Source: Talpa occidentalis
Lineage: Eukaryota > Chordata > Mammalia > Eulipotyphla > Talpidae
Reading direction: 5' to 3'
NCBI RefSeq assembly: GCF_014898055.3
Contig: NW_023605305.1
Span: 110,766,734-110,830,733, forward strand
Length of the DNA stretch: 64,000 bases
Shown: positions 44,563 to 55,959 of the stretch, one piece after another
Layout of the letters: every line of letters starts with the position of its first letter
Position numbering within the stretch: position 1 is the stretch's first letter
Notes under the pieces: model-generated
Databases searched by the model: none
What the model was told of the DNA's origin: nothing
What the model saw: only the letters and a program-made list of their open reading frames with translations
Program-made: the position numbers and the translations under genes

Positions 44563-44861
44563 ATTGACCAGTTTTGTTTTTTTTTTAAGATTTATCTATT
44601 TATGCATAGAAGAACTGGGGTACAGGCCAGAAGTGTAGGGGGTGAGAGTATTCACCAGAGACAAAGTGAGGAACAGAACAGACACTTTGACTGAAATCCA
44701 CTGCTGAGGGGAGCAGCAGGAGAGTCAGGAGAGGTCTGCTGCGCCATGTGGCTCACCTCCCTGTCCTGGGATCGAACTCATGCTGCAGCAGCTGTGGGTA
44801 GCCTCATAGGCTGTGTTTTAACCCCTTGCACCACCAGGGAGGCCTTATTGACAAGTTCTGT
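44563..44861 (-). mobile_element. tRNA-derived SINE, copy 5
   Basis: Head at 44844, tail in poly-T at 44577. Target-site duplications are ATTGACCAGTTTTGT (44563-44577) and ATTGACAAGTTCTGT (44847-44861), 15 bases with two mismatches, so the copy is old within the family. Confidence 0.88.
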
Positions 44862-45084
44862 CACTAATTTGGCAATATCATTCAAGCAATTTTTCTTTCA
44901 CTGACCATCGGCACTTCTGTGTCTAATATACTCCTCAGAACCATTCTGCGGTGTCTGCAGCAAAGAGTGCTTGGCACGTGTGCATTCAGTGTCTGTGTTT
45001 CTAATTTTTGAAACTTATGCTTTGACAAAAGGAGAGGGTTAAGGGTCCAGGAGGCTGAATAACTATGGACTATGTGGGTGGGAC

Positions 45085-45245
45085 TTTCCTTTTTCCATTT
45101 AATTTTCGCAAAAGCACAGCAGTTTAATATTATTGCTGTTTTAATAGTTGAAGAAATACAGGCTCTCCAAGGTTAAAAATTTGCTCATGGCAGGACTAGG
45201 GCTCCAGCCCTGGTCTGGACTTTCTCTTCACTGTAATGCTCTCCA
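45085..45245 (-). repeat. MIR relic, antisense
   Basis: TTTAATTTTCGCAAAAGCACAGCAGT, TGAAGAAATACAGGCTCTCCAAGGTTAAAAATTTGCTCATGGC and GGGCTCCAGCCCTGGTCTGGAC are inverted MIR. Confidence 0.6.
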
Positions 45246-45289
45246 CAGCTGAAGGGCAGGTCTTAGGGAATTTAGAAATCTAAATCTTT

Positions 45290-45480
45290 ACACTCTGCCT
45301 GAATCCCTACTATAAAATCTCTGAGATAAAATCCTCTCCATCTGTCAGGACTGTAGTATTTATTTTTCTGTAGCCCCTTGTATTTTCTGTCTCACTCACT
45401 GATTCCTTGAAACGTCCAGGACTTAAGATCTACATTTTCTATACACTGGACACTTCATCAATGTGTGAATATCACCTTAC
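45290..45480 (+). repeat. L2 3' end relic, sense
   Basis: ACTCTGCCTGAATCCCTACTATAAAATC, GTATTTATTTTTCTGTAGCCCCTTGTATTTTCTG and ACACTGGACACTTCATCAATG match L2 tail order loosely. Confidence 0.4.
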
Positions 45481-47059
45481 GTGGGGCGTCCTGACCTGCA
45501 CACCATGCTACTCTACCTTGATAGACAAGTGAAAAGTAGAGAACTATTAATCATCTTTCTTATTATAGAAAACATTCTATCATTATTTAGCCTAAGCTTG
45601 AGTTAGCATTCTGGGTAGTCTCCATAATTGATAGTGCACATTACATTGTGTTATTTATTTCATGACTTCTTGTTTGCTCCTGTCTTTGTGGCTGAAATGA
45701 AGCAGAAATATGTCACCCAGATCTAAGAAATCCATTGAGAGGAGGGAAGCAGCTCAAATCAATTCCTGTATTTATTTTAATTCAAAGAAAAAAGCATATT
45801 TTCCTTTGTAAAGTGGCTAAGCTGAGACAGCCAGCTGGAGAGGTTTCTAGAGGACAAAAAAAAAGTACAAAACAGAGATCAAGATTTGACTGACATAGTC
45901 TAGGAAACACATTAACACAGATGAGAGTCATTTGAAAGTTTTAAAGTGAATTTCTGAACCATCAAAATAAAATATCGCAACGACACAAGAAATAAAGCTG
46001 TATTTTTCAAAACAAACAAAACTGAAATTTGAAAATAAGCCATTTGTGTTTGGTTCACAAGGAGTTGAATTACATGGAGAGCTACTTGTTTTAGCAGCTG
46101 GATGCTAAGGATTGCGTGAGGACAATGATGACACATGGAAATGAGACAAAATCATCTTTTTACACCAAGAATAGCACGCACCTCACCTGAAACTGCTGAG
46201 TGTGCAGCATCAAGCTGGGTGATTTAGGGCTGTTCTGAATGCTGAGGACAAACCCATTCAAATTTGTCTGGTAGACAAAGATTTCATGTCCTTGCAGGAA
46301 GACGCCCCAGACGCCATCGAGTTGTCTCTGACTGTTGCCTTCAAATTAGTGCTCATGTCTCCGGCTGAGAACAAGCGGTACCTTCTGCGGTGTGGGTGGG
46401 GTGGCGCACCCAAGGGCTTGCCTTTCTACCTCCTGAGATCGGAGCCTCTCACAGTGAGCCAGCGAAGCACTTGTATTAGCCCATCTTAGGCTTGGTTCAG
46501 ATCTAGCTCCGAACAATTGGTGCAGACAGGGAGGATTGAACTGACTGAGGTGAGATACTAAACTCTGAAATAATCATGCTCTCCAGCAGGGTGGAGTCTA
46601 AAAGACAATGGCAAAACCCACTGACACTTCATGATTGTTCTGGGAAAGAGACTATGTCCTTGAGAAAATAAGAAATTATTGGGCATTCTAGACAATAGAT
46701 AGTCACTGAAGACAATAGAATAATTCTGAATTTCATTTTCACTCATAACAAGAACACTAAACACTCTCATGTTTTTACTTTCGAGTTAAAATGCTATCAC
46801 TCCACAGAGTTATTCCATGTATTCTATGTGCAAATTTAAGTGTTGTGAGCATATGGAGGGAAGAGGTTTAAGGGCCTGCAGGGGTAGAAAGAGCTTGTTG
46901 CTGAATAGGAGCACATCTCTCCCTTTCACACCTCCAAGAACTATTGCTGCTTGGCAACCCTCCATTACACCTTTGATTAAATTCAACTGATTGGACTTTG
47001 ACAAAGACTAGTCACACTCTGGTAGACCCATCCCTTCCCCACTCTGTTCCTTTGATCTT
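45481..47059. other. Unassigned sequence with a candidate exon
   Basis: No recognised gene. Contains the candidate exon at 46298-46453. Confidence 0.3.
46298..46453 (+). other. Candidate exon-like open block, function unknown
   Basis: The stretch is 156 bases long, preceded by TTCATGTCCTTGCAG (acceptor-like) and followed by GTGAGC (donor-like), and is open in one frame for all 52 codons. The frame continues from an ATG at 46286 to a stop at 46489. No domain is recognised. The length divisible by three and paired splice borders are suggestive but not strong; chance occurrence in 64 kb is plausible. Confidence 0.15.
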
Positions 47060-47230
47060 GCTTTATTCATTCACTCAACAAATATTTAGTGAGCACCTAT
47101 TATGTGCCAGTTGTCTAGATAAAGAAAGATACACAAAGAAAGCATGATGCCTGCCCTCAAGAGCCACATCAAGAGGGGACAATAAACAAGTAAACAGATG
47201 ATTAAAATACAATAGAAGTGCTATGATTAG
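47060..47230 (-). repeat. L2 3' end relic, antisense
   Basis: TTATTCATTCACTCAACAAATATTTAGTGAGCACCTATTATGTGCCAG, then CATGATGCCTGCCCTCAAGAGCC and ACAATAAACAAGTAAACAGATGATTAAAATACAATAGAAGTGCTATGATTAG, is a very clear inverted L2 end. Confidence 0.9.
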
Positions 47231-49161
47231 TGTGCCCTGATTTTCGCTAGCCTCTGGGTCACAATGAATAATCTGTCCCTTGGCAACTCAAAATACCCGT
47301 TCCTCCTACCTACTGAGGTCCGGTTCCCAAATGGAAACCAACCTCTATTAGGGAGAGACACTAAGCGCACATGGCCGAGAGAGCTGTTTTGGATTTACAC
47401 TGAGGTGACATGATGACCGTCCATACCCTTTCTTGTGAGTGGGATAGAACACAACCGTCATGCATCGCAGGTAATGTCTAAGAGACACCAGAAGGAGGTC
47501 TCAGCTAGGACTGTGCCGAGCCAAGCGGGGCAAGTGCACCCCAAAATTTGAGAGCTGGGAGGAAGGAAATACTGGGAAGGTCTGTGGAAAAGAGCGCCCA
47601 AGATCTTTGGGCTGGCTCCACATGGTCCCCAAAGGCCAACAGTGGAATTAGGAGGATATTCTAGGACCAGAGAGACTGGTTTCCCTTGGGCCCATTGTGA
47701 AGCTCGCCTGTTTGATGTGAGAAGCTGAGTAGCGGAGGCACAGCTCAGTGAGGACCTGGAGGCCATCAGTGTCAAGGGGTGTTGGCTTGTCCTCTTAGAA
47801 TCTGCTGGAGAGACATTTGTCACAAGCCGTGAGCTGCTCTGAAAGGCCTGGGCCTCAGGCTCCGGGCGGGTCCTGGCTCAACCAGCACCAGTTCATCACG
47901 TGTGGAGAATGGAGGCAGGAGGTGGAGGGAGCAGATCAGGACCTGGGAAGAGGCAGGAAAGAGAAACTGAAAGGGAAGCAAAGAAGCTCTGCAGACTTCA
48001 CGGATTTCCAATTTTGTCTAAAGTGAGAAACGCGCAGAAGAAAGAGCAGACTGTGGGTGTCGGGAGGGAGGCATGACGGAGAGAGAACTGATGTGAAAAG
48101 AACAGGTGAGAGCAGCTGCAGACTTGAGGGAACAGCCCAATGCCCTGTCCCCGGCAGGAAGGAGGAGGGAACCAGGGCTCTTCCTGTGTAACCAGTAAGA
48201 GGGGTTTGTGGGGGTTTGTGCCCCCCGACTTCTGAATGAGACCAGGACCCGGCCAGCAACAAAAATGCCTCTGAAGCCATCATTCTGCAAACGCCTTACA
48301 GAAGGTCCCTTTGTGCAAGGAGTTTTTGTTCATGAAGATAAATTGGAAGCAAACCCTACTTACTGCTGTTTAACTGCATAACCTTCCCGGCTTTATTAGC
48401 TGACTTGAAATATTCCTTCCAGACCTTCCAAGTGAGTTGAGCATTCTGTTGAGTCCAGACATGAGCTCTGTAGCTGGCACTTGGTATTTTCAGAAGGAGA
48501 GTAATTGCTCAGGAAAACCCGCCTGCCTTTTCCAGCAATCCAGGACTCACGCCACGTGGATTCTGTCTTCCATTCTGCCACTCTGTGCATGAAGTGGGAG
48601 CCTGTGAAATTATCAGTAACCAGGCACCATTTTTAATGCCCTGTTAAACATGGTCTGTTTTTCTCTGGGTAATAGCAGCCACCAGTTCTTTCCCAGCTGG
48701 AAATACAAAGTAGCATATTTCATGCACTTGCTTTTATGAGTCCTTCGGCTCTTCTAGGCTTTTCTTTGCTTTCCCTCAGCCCACAAACCAAAGTGAGTAT
48801 CTGTTAATATTTCCCCAGACCACCGTTCAAGAAAAGGAACTGCTTGATGTGAATTGTTATGGCAGAACCCCTCGACAGACCGTCTCTGGTTAGAATCCAG
48901 AGGCCACGGTGGCTGTGGCAACTGCTTTTGAAACTTTTTTGACCCAAAAAACTCCCTGCTGACTTTGTCAGCAATGCCCTGCCTGTGGTAGATTCTCTCC
49001 AAGATTGTGATTGGGTGAGCCTGGGGTAGGGCCCAGAAACCATGTTGACAAACACCGCTACCCGGCTGTGGAGCGGTTATGCTGTGGATCATACTCCAGA
49101 AACTCCTGCTAAGATAGTTGTTTCCCCTTATTAGTAAAGTGGTTAGTTCATGGGATAAATC
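47231..49161. other. Unassigned sequence, no gene recognised
   Basis: No gene recognised. The part around 48590-48760 is repeat-free and non-repetitive in texture. The minus-strand frames at 47458-47823 and 48754-49164 have no recognisable domain. Confidence 0.35.
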
Positions 49162-49225
49162 CATTCATTCATTCATTCATTCATTCATTCTTCTTACAAG
49201 CACTTACTATGTGCCTCCTAGTTTG
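49162..49225 (-). repeat. L2 tail with (CATT)7 microsatellite
   Basis: CATT repeats without a mismatch at 49162-49190, directly followed by ACAAGCACTTACTATGTGCCTCC, the inverted L2 end. The run is an expansion of the L2 3' TGAATGAATG tail. Confidence 0.75.
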
Positions 49226-49989
49226 ATTTTCCATTTCTAACGACTTTTCATTTAAATCTCATCATCAAGTTTCACTTTTTGTGGGCGAGTGGCCAAGGGC
49301 AAAGCTCATAAGAGACCAAGTGCAATCGGCTGCCAGACTGGCCAGTCCAGCTGCAGGCGATGAGGTGGGAGGGATACGTCCAGGCAGCTGGAAACCATCT
49401 GGTGGGGAAGCACATCCGAGGATGACCCTCACCTAAGGAACTTGGCTATTTTTCTAAGCCTCCAGAGGGAGGGATCCCTGGCCCCATAAACGGGTTGAAA
49501 CAATGTCAAGTGTTTAAAGGAATGGAGATTTCAACATGTGTGATCGAGAAGCTGAATGCGATCTTTGTTTGGAACGCTGGTGGACCTCCTTCTGTTTTCT
49601 TTATTATTGTGCTGTGTCCAACAATTGTTTGATTTCTGTTATGACTTGAAAACTGCGGTCCATGTGAAACGATGTCTTGAAAATATGCCTCATAGCTACA
49701 GCCCACTACATCATGGGTCTCTCAATACCGCACGATTCCATCTAGCTCAGATCAAGGAGATAGATGGAGACTCCTTCACAGACGCCTCAGCTACTCCATG
49801 GGTTGGGGCATGTAAAGCTGGCAGACCTGAGTTTTGATTGGTTCAAGTTTGGCTTTTTAGTTTAATTTTTGGGCAGTGTGGGTAGAATTGCACAAAGATT
49901 TGGTGGTGGTGGTTGAGGAGAGATGTGTCCTAAGGAGGAGGAGCATTGCATACCTGCACCCCCTCTGGCCCAAGTTAGCAAGTCCAGGC
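49226..49989. other. Unassigned sequence
   Basis: No gene recognised. Confidence 0.35.
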
Positions 49990-50160
49990 CGCTAGAACAA
50001 AGTCACACAGATGGGCAGCTGTAAGCAGTAGGGGTTTAGACCTCATAGTTCAGACATCAGAAATCCAAGATCAGGCACTGTTGGGTGATGGTGCTCTTCA
50101 GGGTTGCTAATTTCTTGCTGTATTCACTCTGACTCAAGTGCTGCTTAACTGAGTGGGCTC
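49990..50160 (-). mobile_element. Possible MLT1-like LTR fragment, antisense
   Basis: GCCGCTAGAACAAAGTCACACAGATGGGCAGCTGTAAGCAGTAGGGGTTTAGACCTCATAGTTCAGACATCAG resembles the inverted 3' end of MLT1. Short and diverged. Confidence 0.35.
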
Positions 50161-50339
50161 CTGCCATGACCATCTTGATCAGTGGACCCGAGGGAGAGCA
50201 GGCCCAGAGACCTCCAGGGGCTCAGCCTCACCTGCCAAGCACAGAACCTCTGTCTGCTCCTGTAGTGTCTCCTGGCACCAGGTGCATCTCTTTCGCAGAG
50301 AATAGATTAGTGATTGGTAGGGCATGGCAGGAGGGAGGA

Positions 50340-50480
50340 ACAAGGTAAGCGCAAGTATTCAGAATGATGTAATTGTTCTAGAATTAGAGGTGATGATTGC
50401 ATGGCATAGTGAGTGTTCATTTGAAAAGGGTAATTTTTCTGTTATATTAATTACGTCTCCATAATTTAAAAAAACTCCAT
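50340..50480 (+). mobile_element. L1 3' terminal fragment, sense
   Basis: GAGGTGATGATTGCATGGCATAGTGAGTG, AAAAGGGTAATTTTTCTGTTATATTAATTACGTCTCCATAA matches the extreme L1 3' UTR. Confidence 0.5.
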
Positions 50481-50510
50481 CTTTAGTTCCTCATGTATTT
50501 TTTTTTTGTT

Positions 50511-50809
50511 AAAAAGACAAAATCAGGGCCTCCCTGGTAGTGCAAGGAGTTAAAACACAACCTATGAAGCTATCCACAGCCACTGCAGCACGAGTTCGAT
50601 CCCTGGCTAGGGAGCTATCCACATAGTGCAGCAGACCCCTCCTGTCTTGCCCACTGCTCCCCTCAGCAGTGTGTTTCAGTAGATCTGCCTGTTCTGCTCC
50701 CCACTCTGTCTCTGGTGAATCTTCTCACTCCCCCCACCTCTGGCCTGTACCCCAGTTCTTGTATGCATAAATAAATAAATAAATCTTTTTTTAAAAAAGG
50801 CAAAATCAG
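50511..50809 (+). mobile_element. tRNA-derived SINE, copy 6 (sense)
   Basis: Sense copy: GGCCTCCCTGGTAGTGCAAG at 50527, B-box GTTCGATCC, body, then AATAAATAAATAAATC and T7 plus A tail. Flanked by AAAAAGACAAAATCAG (50511-50526) and AAAAAGGCAAAATCAG (50794-50809), a 16-base target-site duplication with one mismatch. Confidence 0.92.
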
Positions 50810-52654
50810 TCATATGCATATGTGTTTATTCAGAAGGCTTCATAAGGCTGCTCACAGCATACCCCAGAGTAAATGATGAAAGGGAGAGAGAGATTCAAAC
50901 TGTGTCTCTTTATCTTAATCTCAGAAGTGACAGCTATCACTTGCCTTTGGCCAGAGACCAAGGGACACAATGCCAAGGGAGTACCAGGGAGCAGCAACAT
51001 ATCCAGGGACAAGGTGGTACTCAGGCTGGGCAGGCCCAGAAACAGGAAACTCAGAGTGATGTTCCCCCAGGTGCTGTCACTCAGCAGGAACAGGCCCAGC
51101 TGAGAAGCCAGAAAGTGCAGCCCCATATGCCCCGCTGAGTGGTGCTCTGAGGCCCACTGCTATGGCGACCTCGGGGGCTGTTTCCGAGGACAGGACCTGG
51201 AGCGCAAAGGGCACCGGACCCAGGAGGAGACCTCTTTGTGTTCACTTTGCCAGGTCCTCTCTATGAGCTTCAACGGGCCAATATCTCACTCCAGGCCTCT
51301 GTCTGGTCATTTGTAAGAGAGACTGAGCGACCAGACCACAGTTTCCAAGCAGGGCGGTGGGGCCCCAAGGGCGGAGAGTGAGTGGACGCTCTGGTTTTCA
51401 GCCTCTGTGTAAGAGTTCAGCTGGGGAGAAGGCTAAACTGTGCCACCAATGAAAGATAATTACAAAATGAAGTTAGCGTGAAAGTTGCGGCACTGCCTGA
51501 TGCTCACACAGGATTTCGCCAGGACTGTCCTCACCTCTGAGTCAGTGGAGCCGCTGCTGGGGACCCACTCCTGGTGCTGAAGGTACGTGGAGGATCTGCA
51601 GCCACGTTCCAGCCTGTGGCTGGCTGACCAGAGAGAAAGCGCCCTTGTATCAGCCGCGCGGTAATTATCGTACAGTCACGTTCCTCTTGCCTGTGAGGAG
51701 AGGAGTCACCAGGCAAGGGCGGTGTCAGGGGAATTGACAGGGGCCAAATATCTGGATTGAAAGAGAAAGTTCCAGATTGAAGCCCAAGGAGAGAGGCCCC
51801 AGGAAGGGAGCGGGCCGAGAGCCCATGGTTTTGAGAAAAGGTAGTGTCAGGGGTCCTCTTGGCTCTGTTCTCCTGCCCTGGAACCTCCTCAAAGCTAGCC
51901 AGGATGGAGGACATGGTGGCTCATTTGGAAAATGTGTGCAAAGGCAGTGTTCTGCGGGAGCTGAGACGCCAGACAGTGCGGTGGCCTGGGAGGGTGGATG
52001 CCCCAGAACTGGGCAGCCTCCACTCAGCTCTGCCTCGAGGGATGCAACCAAGGGGGCCAGACTTTCTACTACTCCAGAGAGGGCAGAAATCAGGGTTTTT
52101 AGGTGAATTTTCCAAATTGTAAAATTCTGTGCAGGCCCAATAAAAGGAGTTGCTTGGCCAGTCCTGGCCCACGGGCCACCAGTGTGAGAGCCCTGAGTGC
52201 CAATGAGCGACTCCACTTTAATCAAAATAGCAGAAAGATTGGATAAAAGTGTTCATTCTCCCTGTGAGGCCTTGGTCCCCTGGAGGCACAACATGCTCAA
52301 TTAATTGTGAAGTGTGTACTGTGTGCCAGCAGAGAGCATGCTAGAATGTTCACATCTTATTTCCTCTCTTATCATTCTAGCCGTTAGTGTTTTTATGGAT
52401 GAGTAAGTGGGAAAGAAAGCAAATAGAAGGCAAGTTTGGCTTGTGTCTCCTTCCACAAGTGGAAGGTAGAATTACACCCCCAAAGTCACTGCCTTTGTGC
52501 CCTCAGCAAGGAGTCCAGTGTTCAAATTCTTTTCCTGAAATACTCATTAACAGCCACAGTGTTGATCAGTTGATAAGCTGCCATGCGCCTGCTCCCTGGT
52601 GTTATTATTATATTACGGAGCTCTGCTTTGTAGTCCTCAGTATATGTCTGTAAT
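50810..52654. other. Unassigned sequence, no gene recognised
   Basis: No gene recognised. A 98-codon Leu-rich minus frame at 50830-51126 reads like a hydrophobic low-complexity product without a known fold. An AP-1-like TGAGTCA lies at 51538, and a GAAGGTACGT donor-like motif at about 51578. Minus and plus frames overlap at 51531-52225. Confidence 0.35.
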
Positions 52655-52790
52655 GCAGGGACCCCTTTTTTATAAGAGGAAGAAACTAAAGCCTAGCGAA
52701 ACTGGTCACTTACCCACGTTCTTGGAGTTCTCCAGTAGTGGGGCTGAGGCGTGAATCTGAATGTGCTGGACTCCAGAACACACATTTTTA
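52655..52790 (-). repeat. MIR relic, antisense
   Basis: TATAAGAGGAAGAAACTAAAGCCTAGCGAAACTGGTCACTTACCCACGTTC and GTAGTGGGGCTGAGGCGTGAATCTG are inverted MIR. Confidence 0.7.
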
Positions 52791-53824
52791 ACACCATGCT
52801 GAATGAAGGAGTGAATGATGGGTGAATGAATGAATGAGTGAGCTGAGATTCTGGTCCCTCTCTGCTTGACCCTCACCGTCCAGTCCTGTCTTCTTTCCCA
52901 GCTGGGACACTTAAAACCCGGAGTGATACTTGCCGATTCCCAGGGGTATCGTGGAGCCCCCACTCTCTTCCGGCTTGGGGGGGGCTCCGATTTGTCCTGG
53001 CCCTCCCTGGAGCTGTCAATATTTAGACACATGCTTAGCTCCCTTCCTGTCACACTGATCCACTTGGCATCCTTTGCCTTTGAAACCTGTTGGTGAAAGG
53101 AAAAGAGTGGAGAAAGCAGCACGTTTTCTGCATCAGGAGGGTTATTATTTACCAGCACTCCCGTTTCTGTTATTGTTTTCTAGACTCTCGTGTATAATCA
53201 GAGCTCATAAAAGTGCTACTGAGTGGGAGGTCTCCATTTCCTCCTGATTAAGCGTCCCCAGATGTTCCCAGCTCCTGACACTGTGCCGCCCTGGTTGCTT
53301 CAGCTCACCTTCCGACCTCACCTTCCTCTTCGCTCCGGCCAGATCTGGTCCCACCCTGCGGTCAGCTCATCAGCCGTCTTCCCAAGGCTGCAGTCCACGG
53401 CTGCCTGGGGGTCGGCCTCCTCCTTGATGTGGTTGAGTGCCTGCCACCTGCTTGGTTTCAGGATCCCTCTCATGAGGACCTGATTCCCAGCGGCAGCTGG
53501 ATTTTCTTGCTGCTTTTGCAAATCACGACAGCGACCCCTGTGCAATCTTATGTCCTCGCTGGTGTGCATGGCTCGATGGCTACCCAGGGGCTGTCAGACA
53601 TTTCTGTGCCCTGCAGCAGCAAACCTGCTGTTGCAGGAGATGCTGGGATGCAAGTAGGAGCGCTGTGGCCCTCCAGACAGGGCCAATGATCTCATCTTGC
53701 CAAGTGGCATACCCTAGGAGACGAGGGTAGTGCTCATAGGGGTGTCGGCTTTGCCCCTAAAGCCACCCAGGGCTAGCTTTGTGGGCTTAGAGGCTCTAGA
53801 CACTGAGGGTCTTAAAGTGACATG
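52791..53824. other. Unassigned sequence
   Basis: No gene recognised. The 53100-53230 part is repeat-free, AT/GC-balanced and could be conserved non-coding sequence. Confidence 0.35.
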
Positions 53825-53985
53825 GGACTTGGCGTCAGCAGAACTGGAGCCATATTCTGTGATCTAAGAAAATCAAGAAATGTGGGGCTTCATTTCCCTC
53901 GCCTGCAAAATGGGACTAATAGTTGTCAGAGTTAAATAAATTAGCACGTGTGATATACAAAGTGACATGTTTCCATCAAATGTTA
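53825..53985 (+). repeat. MIR relic, sense
   Basis: GGGACTTGGCGTCAGCAGAACTGG, GGGGCTTCATTTCCCTCGCCTGCAAAATGGGACTAATAGTTGTCAGAGTTAAATAAATTAGCACG are MIR in order. Confidence 0.75.
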
Positions 53986-54199
53986 AATGAGCTTCTTAAG
54001 TGAAAGGATGGACGCGTCTCTTCACTTTCTCCTCTTGCCATTAATGTCAAAGTGGCGGCCTTACCTCGAGAGGGGAACCCCAAACCCAAACTTGAGGCCA
54101 AGTCTCCCCTGGCATAATGGTTGGGTCCATCCATCCTAGTCCTGGTTTCTTCCCTTTGCTTGGCCAACAAGTTTGGTATCTTGTCACTTCTTACTGCTA

Positions 54200-54434
54200 T
54201 CCTTTCATTAAATTTTTTTATTACAAAAATTTTACATAAGAAAAAATTCATACATAAGAATAACAAAAACAGTGCAATAACAACCGACCTGCTAGTTTCA
54301 ACTATTAACATTTTTCCATATTATATATTATACATGTATACACACATAAACATATAAACTATATATATAAACATATAAACATATAAAATATATATATATA
54401 TTTCCTGAACTTTGCTAGACTACTACAAACATAA
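54200..54434 (-). mobile_element. Old interspersed repeat, left half, interrupted by LTR
   Basis: TTTTATTACAAAAATTTTACATAAG...CATACATAAGAATAAC, then CAACTATTAACATTTTTCC, is a decayed LINE-like repeat whose family I cannot fix. The end carries the first copy of a duplicated segment (54330-54436). Confidence 0.4.
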
Positions 54435-54436
54435 TG
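54330..54436. repeat. Left copy of LTR-flanking direct repeat
   Basis: Begins ATACATGTATACACACAT and ends GACTACTACAAACATAATG. The same text begins again at 54951, just past the LTR. The copies differ in the (TA) run in the middle. Confidence 0.75.
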
Positions 54437-54950
54437 AGCCAACTCGCTTGTTGTTCCCGGTTAGGGAACCAAAAAAAGGTTGCAGAAATAAATTCTAACC
54501 TTTTACCCAGGCAAGGGAAGAACAAGCAGTACTTCAGGAATGGTGAGGTCAGGAGAAGCTTTATTACTCATGCATGAGGTCCCAGACCTGGGTAGTCCCG
54601 TAAGGGCTGAGCACCTGTCTAGAGACAAAGGATTTCTTTTATACACAACCATCTTACACTGATAACATTGGTTAGCAAGCACAACTATTTGCTGTAAAAC
54701 TGCTAGACAAAGGGGGAAAGATGGACATTCGGGGATGTCCTTTGAGAGATAAATCAGCTTGGTCAGCTGGCTGTCAGACCTTGTTAAAATGTAACCTCGT
54801 TTAGATAAGCTAAAACTTAGATGGAAGCTCTCTAAGGAAAAGTTTATCAAGTAAGCAAACTTGTTATTTACAATTGCATTGGATTATTTACTGCACCAGG
54901 CCCAAGACCCTTTAGCAGGAATGATTTATTTGCTTAGCAGTTCCTTTTCA
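54435..54950 (-). mobile_element. Solo LTR of an endogenous retrovirus, antisense
   Basis: Read on the minus strand, it begins TG (54950), holds a TATA-like GTATAAAAG (plus strand CTTTTATAC at 54636-54644), an AATAAA signal (plus TTTATT at 54560-54565) about 75 bases further, and ends in CA (54435), with a GTTCCC/GGGAAC inverted repeat near the end. This promoter-to-polyA spacing is typical of an LTR. Length about 516 bases. No gag, pol or env sequence follows, so it appears to be a solo LTR. Family not identified; ERV1-type is my guess. Confidence 0.65.
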
Positions 54951-55038
54951 ATACATGTATACACACATACATATACCCTATAACTATATATATATACATA
55001 TATTTGCTGAACTATTATAGACTACTACAGACATAATG
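54951..55038. repeat. Right copy of LTR-flanking direct repeat
   Basis: Starts ATACATGTATACACACATAC and ends GACTACTACAGACATAATG, continuing into the older repeat to the right. 88 bases against 107 in the left copy; the difference is in the TA-rich middle. Confidence 0.75.
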
Positions 55039-55200
55039 ACCCTTCATCCCAAAATACTTCAACAGCTATCTCCCAAACGAGTCATTCTTTTACACAACTA
55101 TAATGACATGATATGCTAGCCAAATTAACAATTCCCTAATATTTATTTTCTATCCCATGTCAAAACGACCCTAATTATTTTCTAAATATATCTTGTAACA
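55039..55200 (-). mobile_element. Old interspersed repeat, right half
   Basis: ATGACCCTTCATCCCAAAATACTTCAACAGCTATCTCCCAAACGAG and AATTCCCTAATATTTATTTTC continue the repeat begun left of the LTR. Confidence 0.4.
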
Positions 55201-55260
55201 TTTTTTGGAATAAGGATTCAATCAAAGATGTATTTTTTTTTTTATGTCTCATAAACCTTT

Positions 55261-55568
55261 TAAAATCTAGAACTGGCCTCCCTAGTGGCACAAGGGGTTA
55301 AGCACCACACTATGAAGCAATCTGCAGCTTCTGCAGCACAAGTTCAATCCCCAGCCAGCCAGGGGAAACCACATGGCTCAGCAGACCTCTCCTGTCTTGC
55401 CTGCTGCTCCCCTCAGCAATGTATTTCAGTAGACCTGTGTGTTCTGTTTCCCACTCTGTCTCTGGTGAATCCTCTCACCCCCCCACATCACATCTCTGGC
55501 CTGTACCCCAGCTCTTGTATGCATAAATAAATAAATCTTAAAAAAAAACACAAAATAAAATCTAGAAC
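55261..55568 (+). mobile_element. tRNA-derived SINE, copy 7 (sense)
   Basis: Sense copy from GGCCTCCCTAGTGGCACAAG at 55275 to the A-rich tail, with AATAAATAAATCTTA. Exact 13-base target-site duplication TAAAATCTAGAAC at 55261-55273 and 55556-55568, so a comparatively recent insertion. Its open frames (55285-55530) are repeat-derived. Confidence 0.93.
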
Positions 55569-55959
55569 AGACCACCTCCCCAGCCACGCCCTGCAGGCAG
55601 GAATTCCCTGTGCCTGACCCACACAAACCTTTGTTTCACTGAACCTCCATTTGATCCCCAGGCTGATGTGGTGACCAGCCAGACTTCCATGTTGGCAAGG
55701 TGCAGTCTCCCCCTCTGTGACCAGCCAGTGAAGGGGTGAGAGGTGCCTATTCGCTTTCCATCCCCGCCCCCTATTCCTTTTGTTCTTTCCGATGCTGAGG
55801 AATAAAGAATCTTCTTGGTATTTCAGGAACAACCACTGCCTCTAAAAAAAAATGGACTTCTAGGAGACTGACCAATTAGATGTGTAGAAAAGGGAGAAGC
55901 AATGAATGCAATAACTAAGCAGAATTGTAGTTGATTAATCAAGGGTTTAAGGATGCCTG
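55569..55959. other. Unassigned sequence
   Basis: No gene recognised. Confidence 0.35.
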
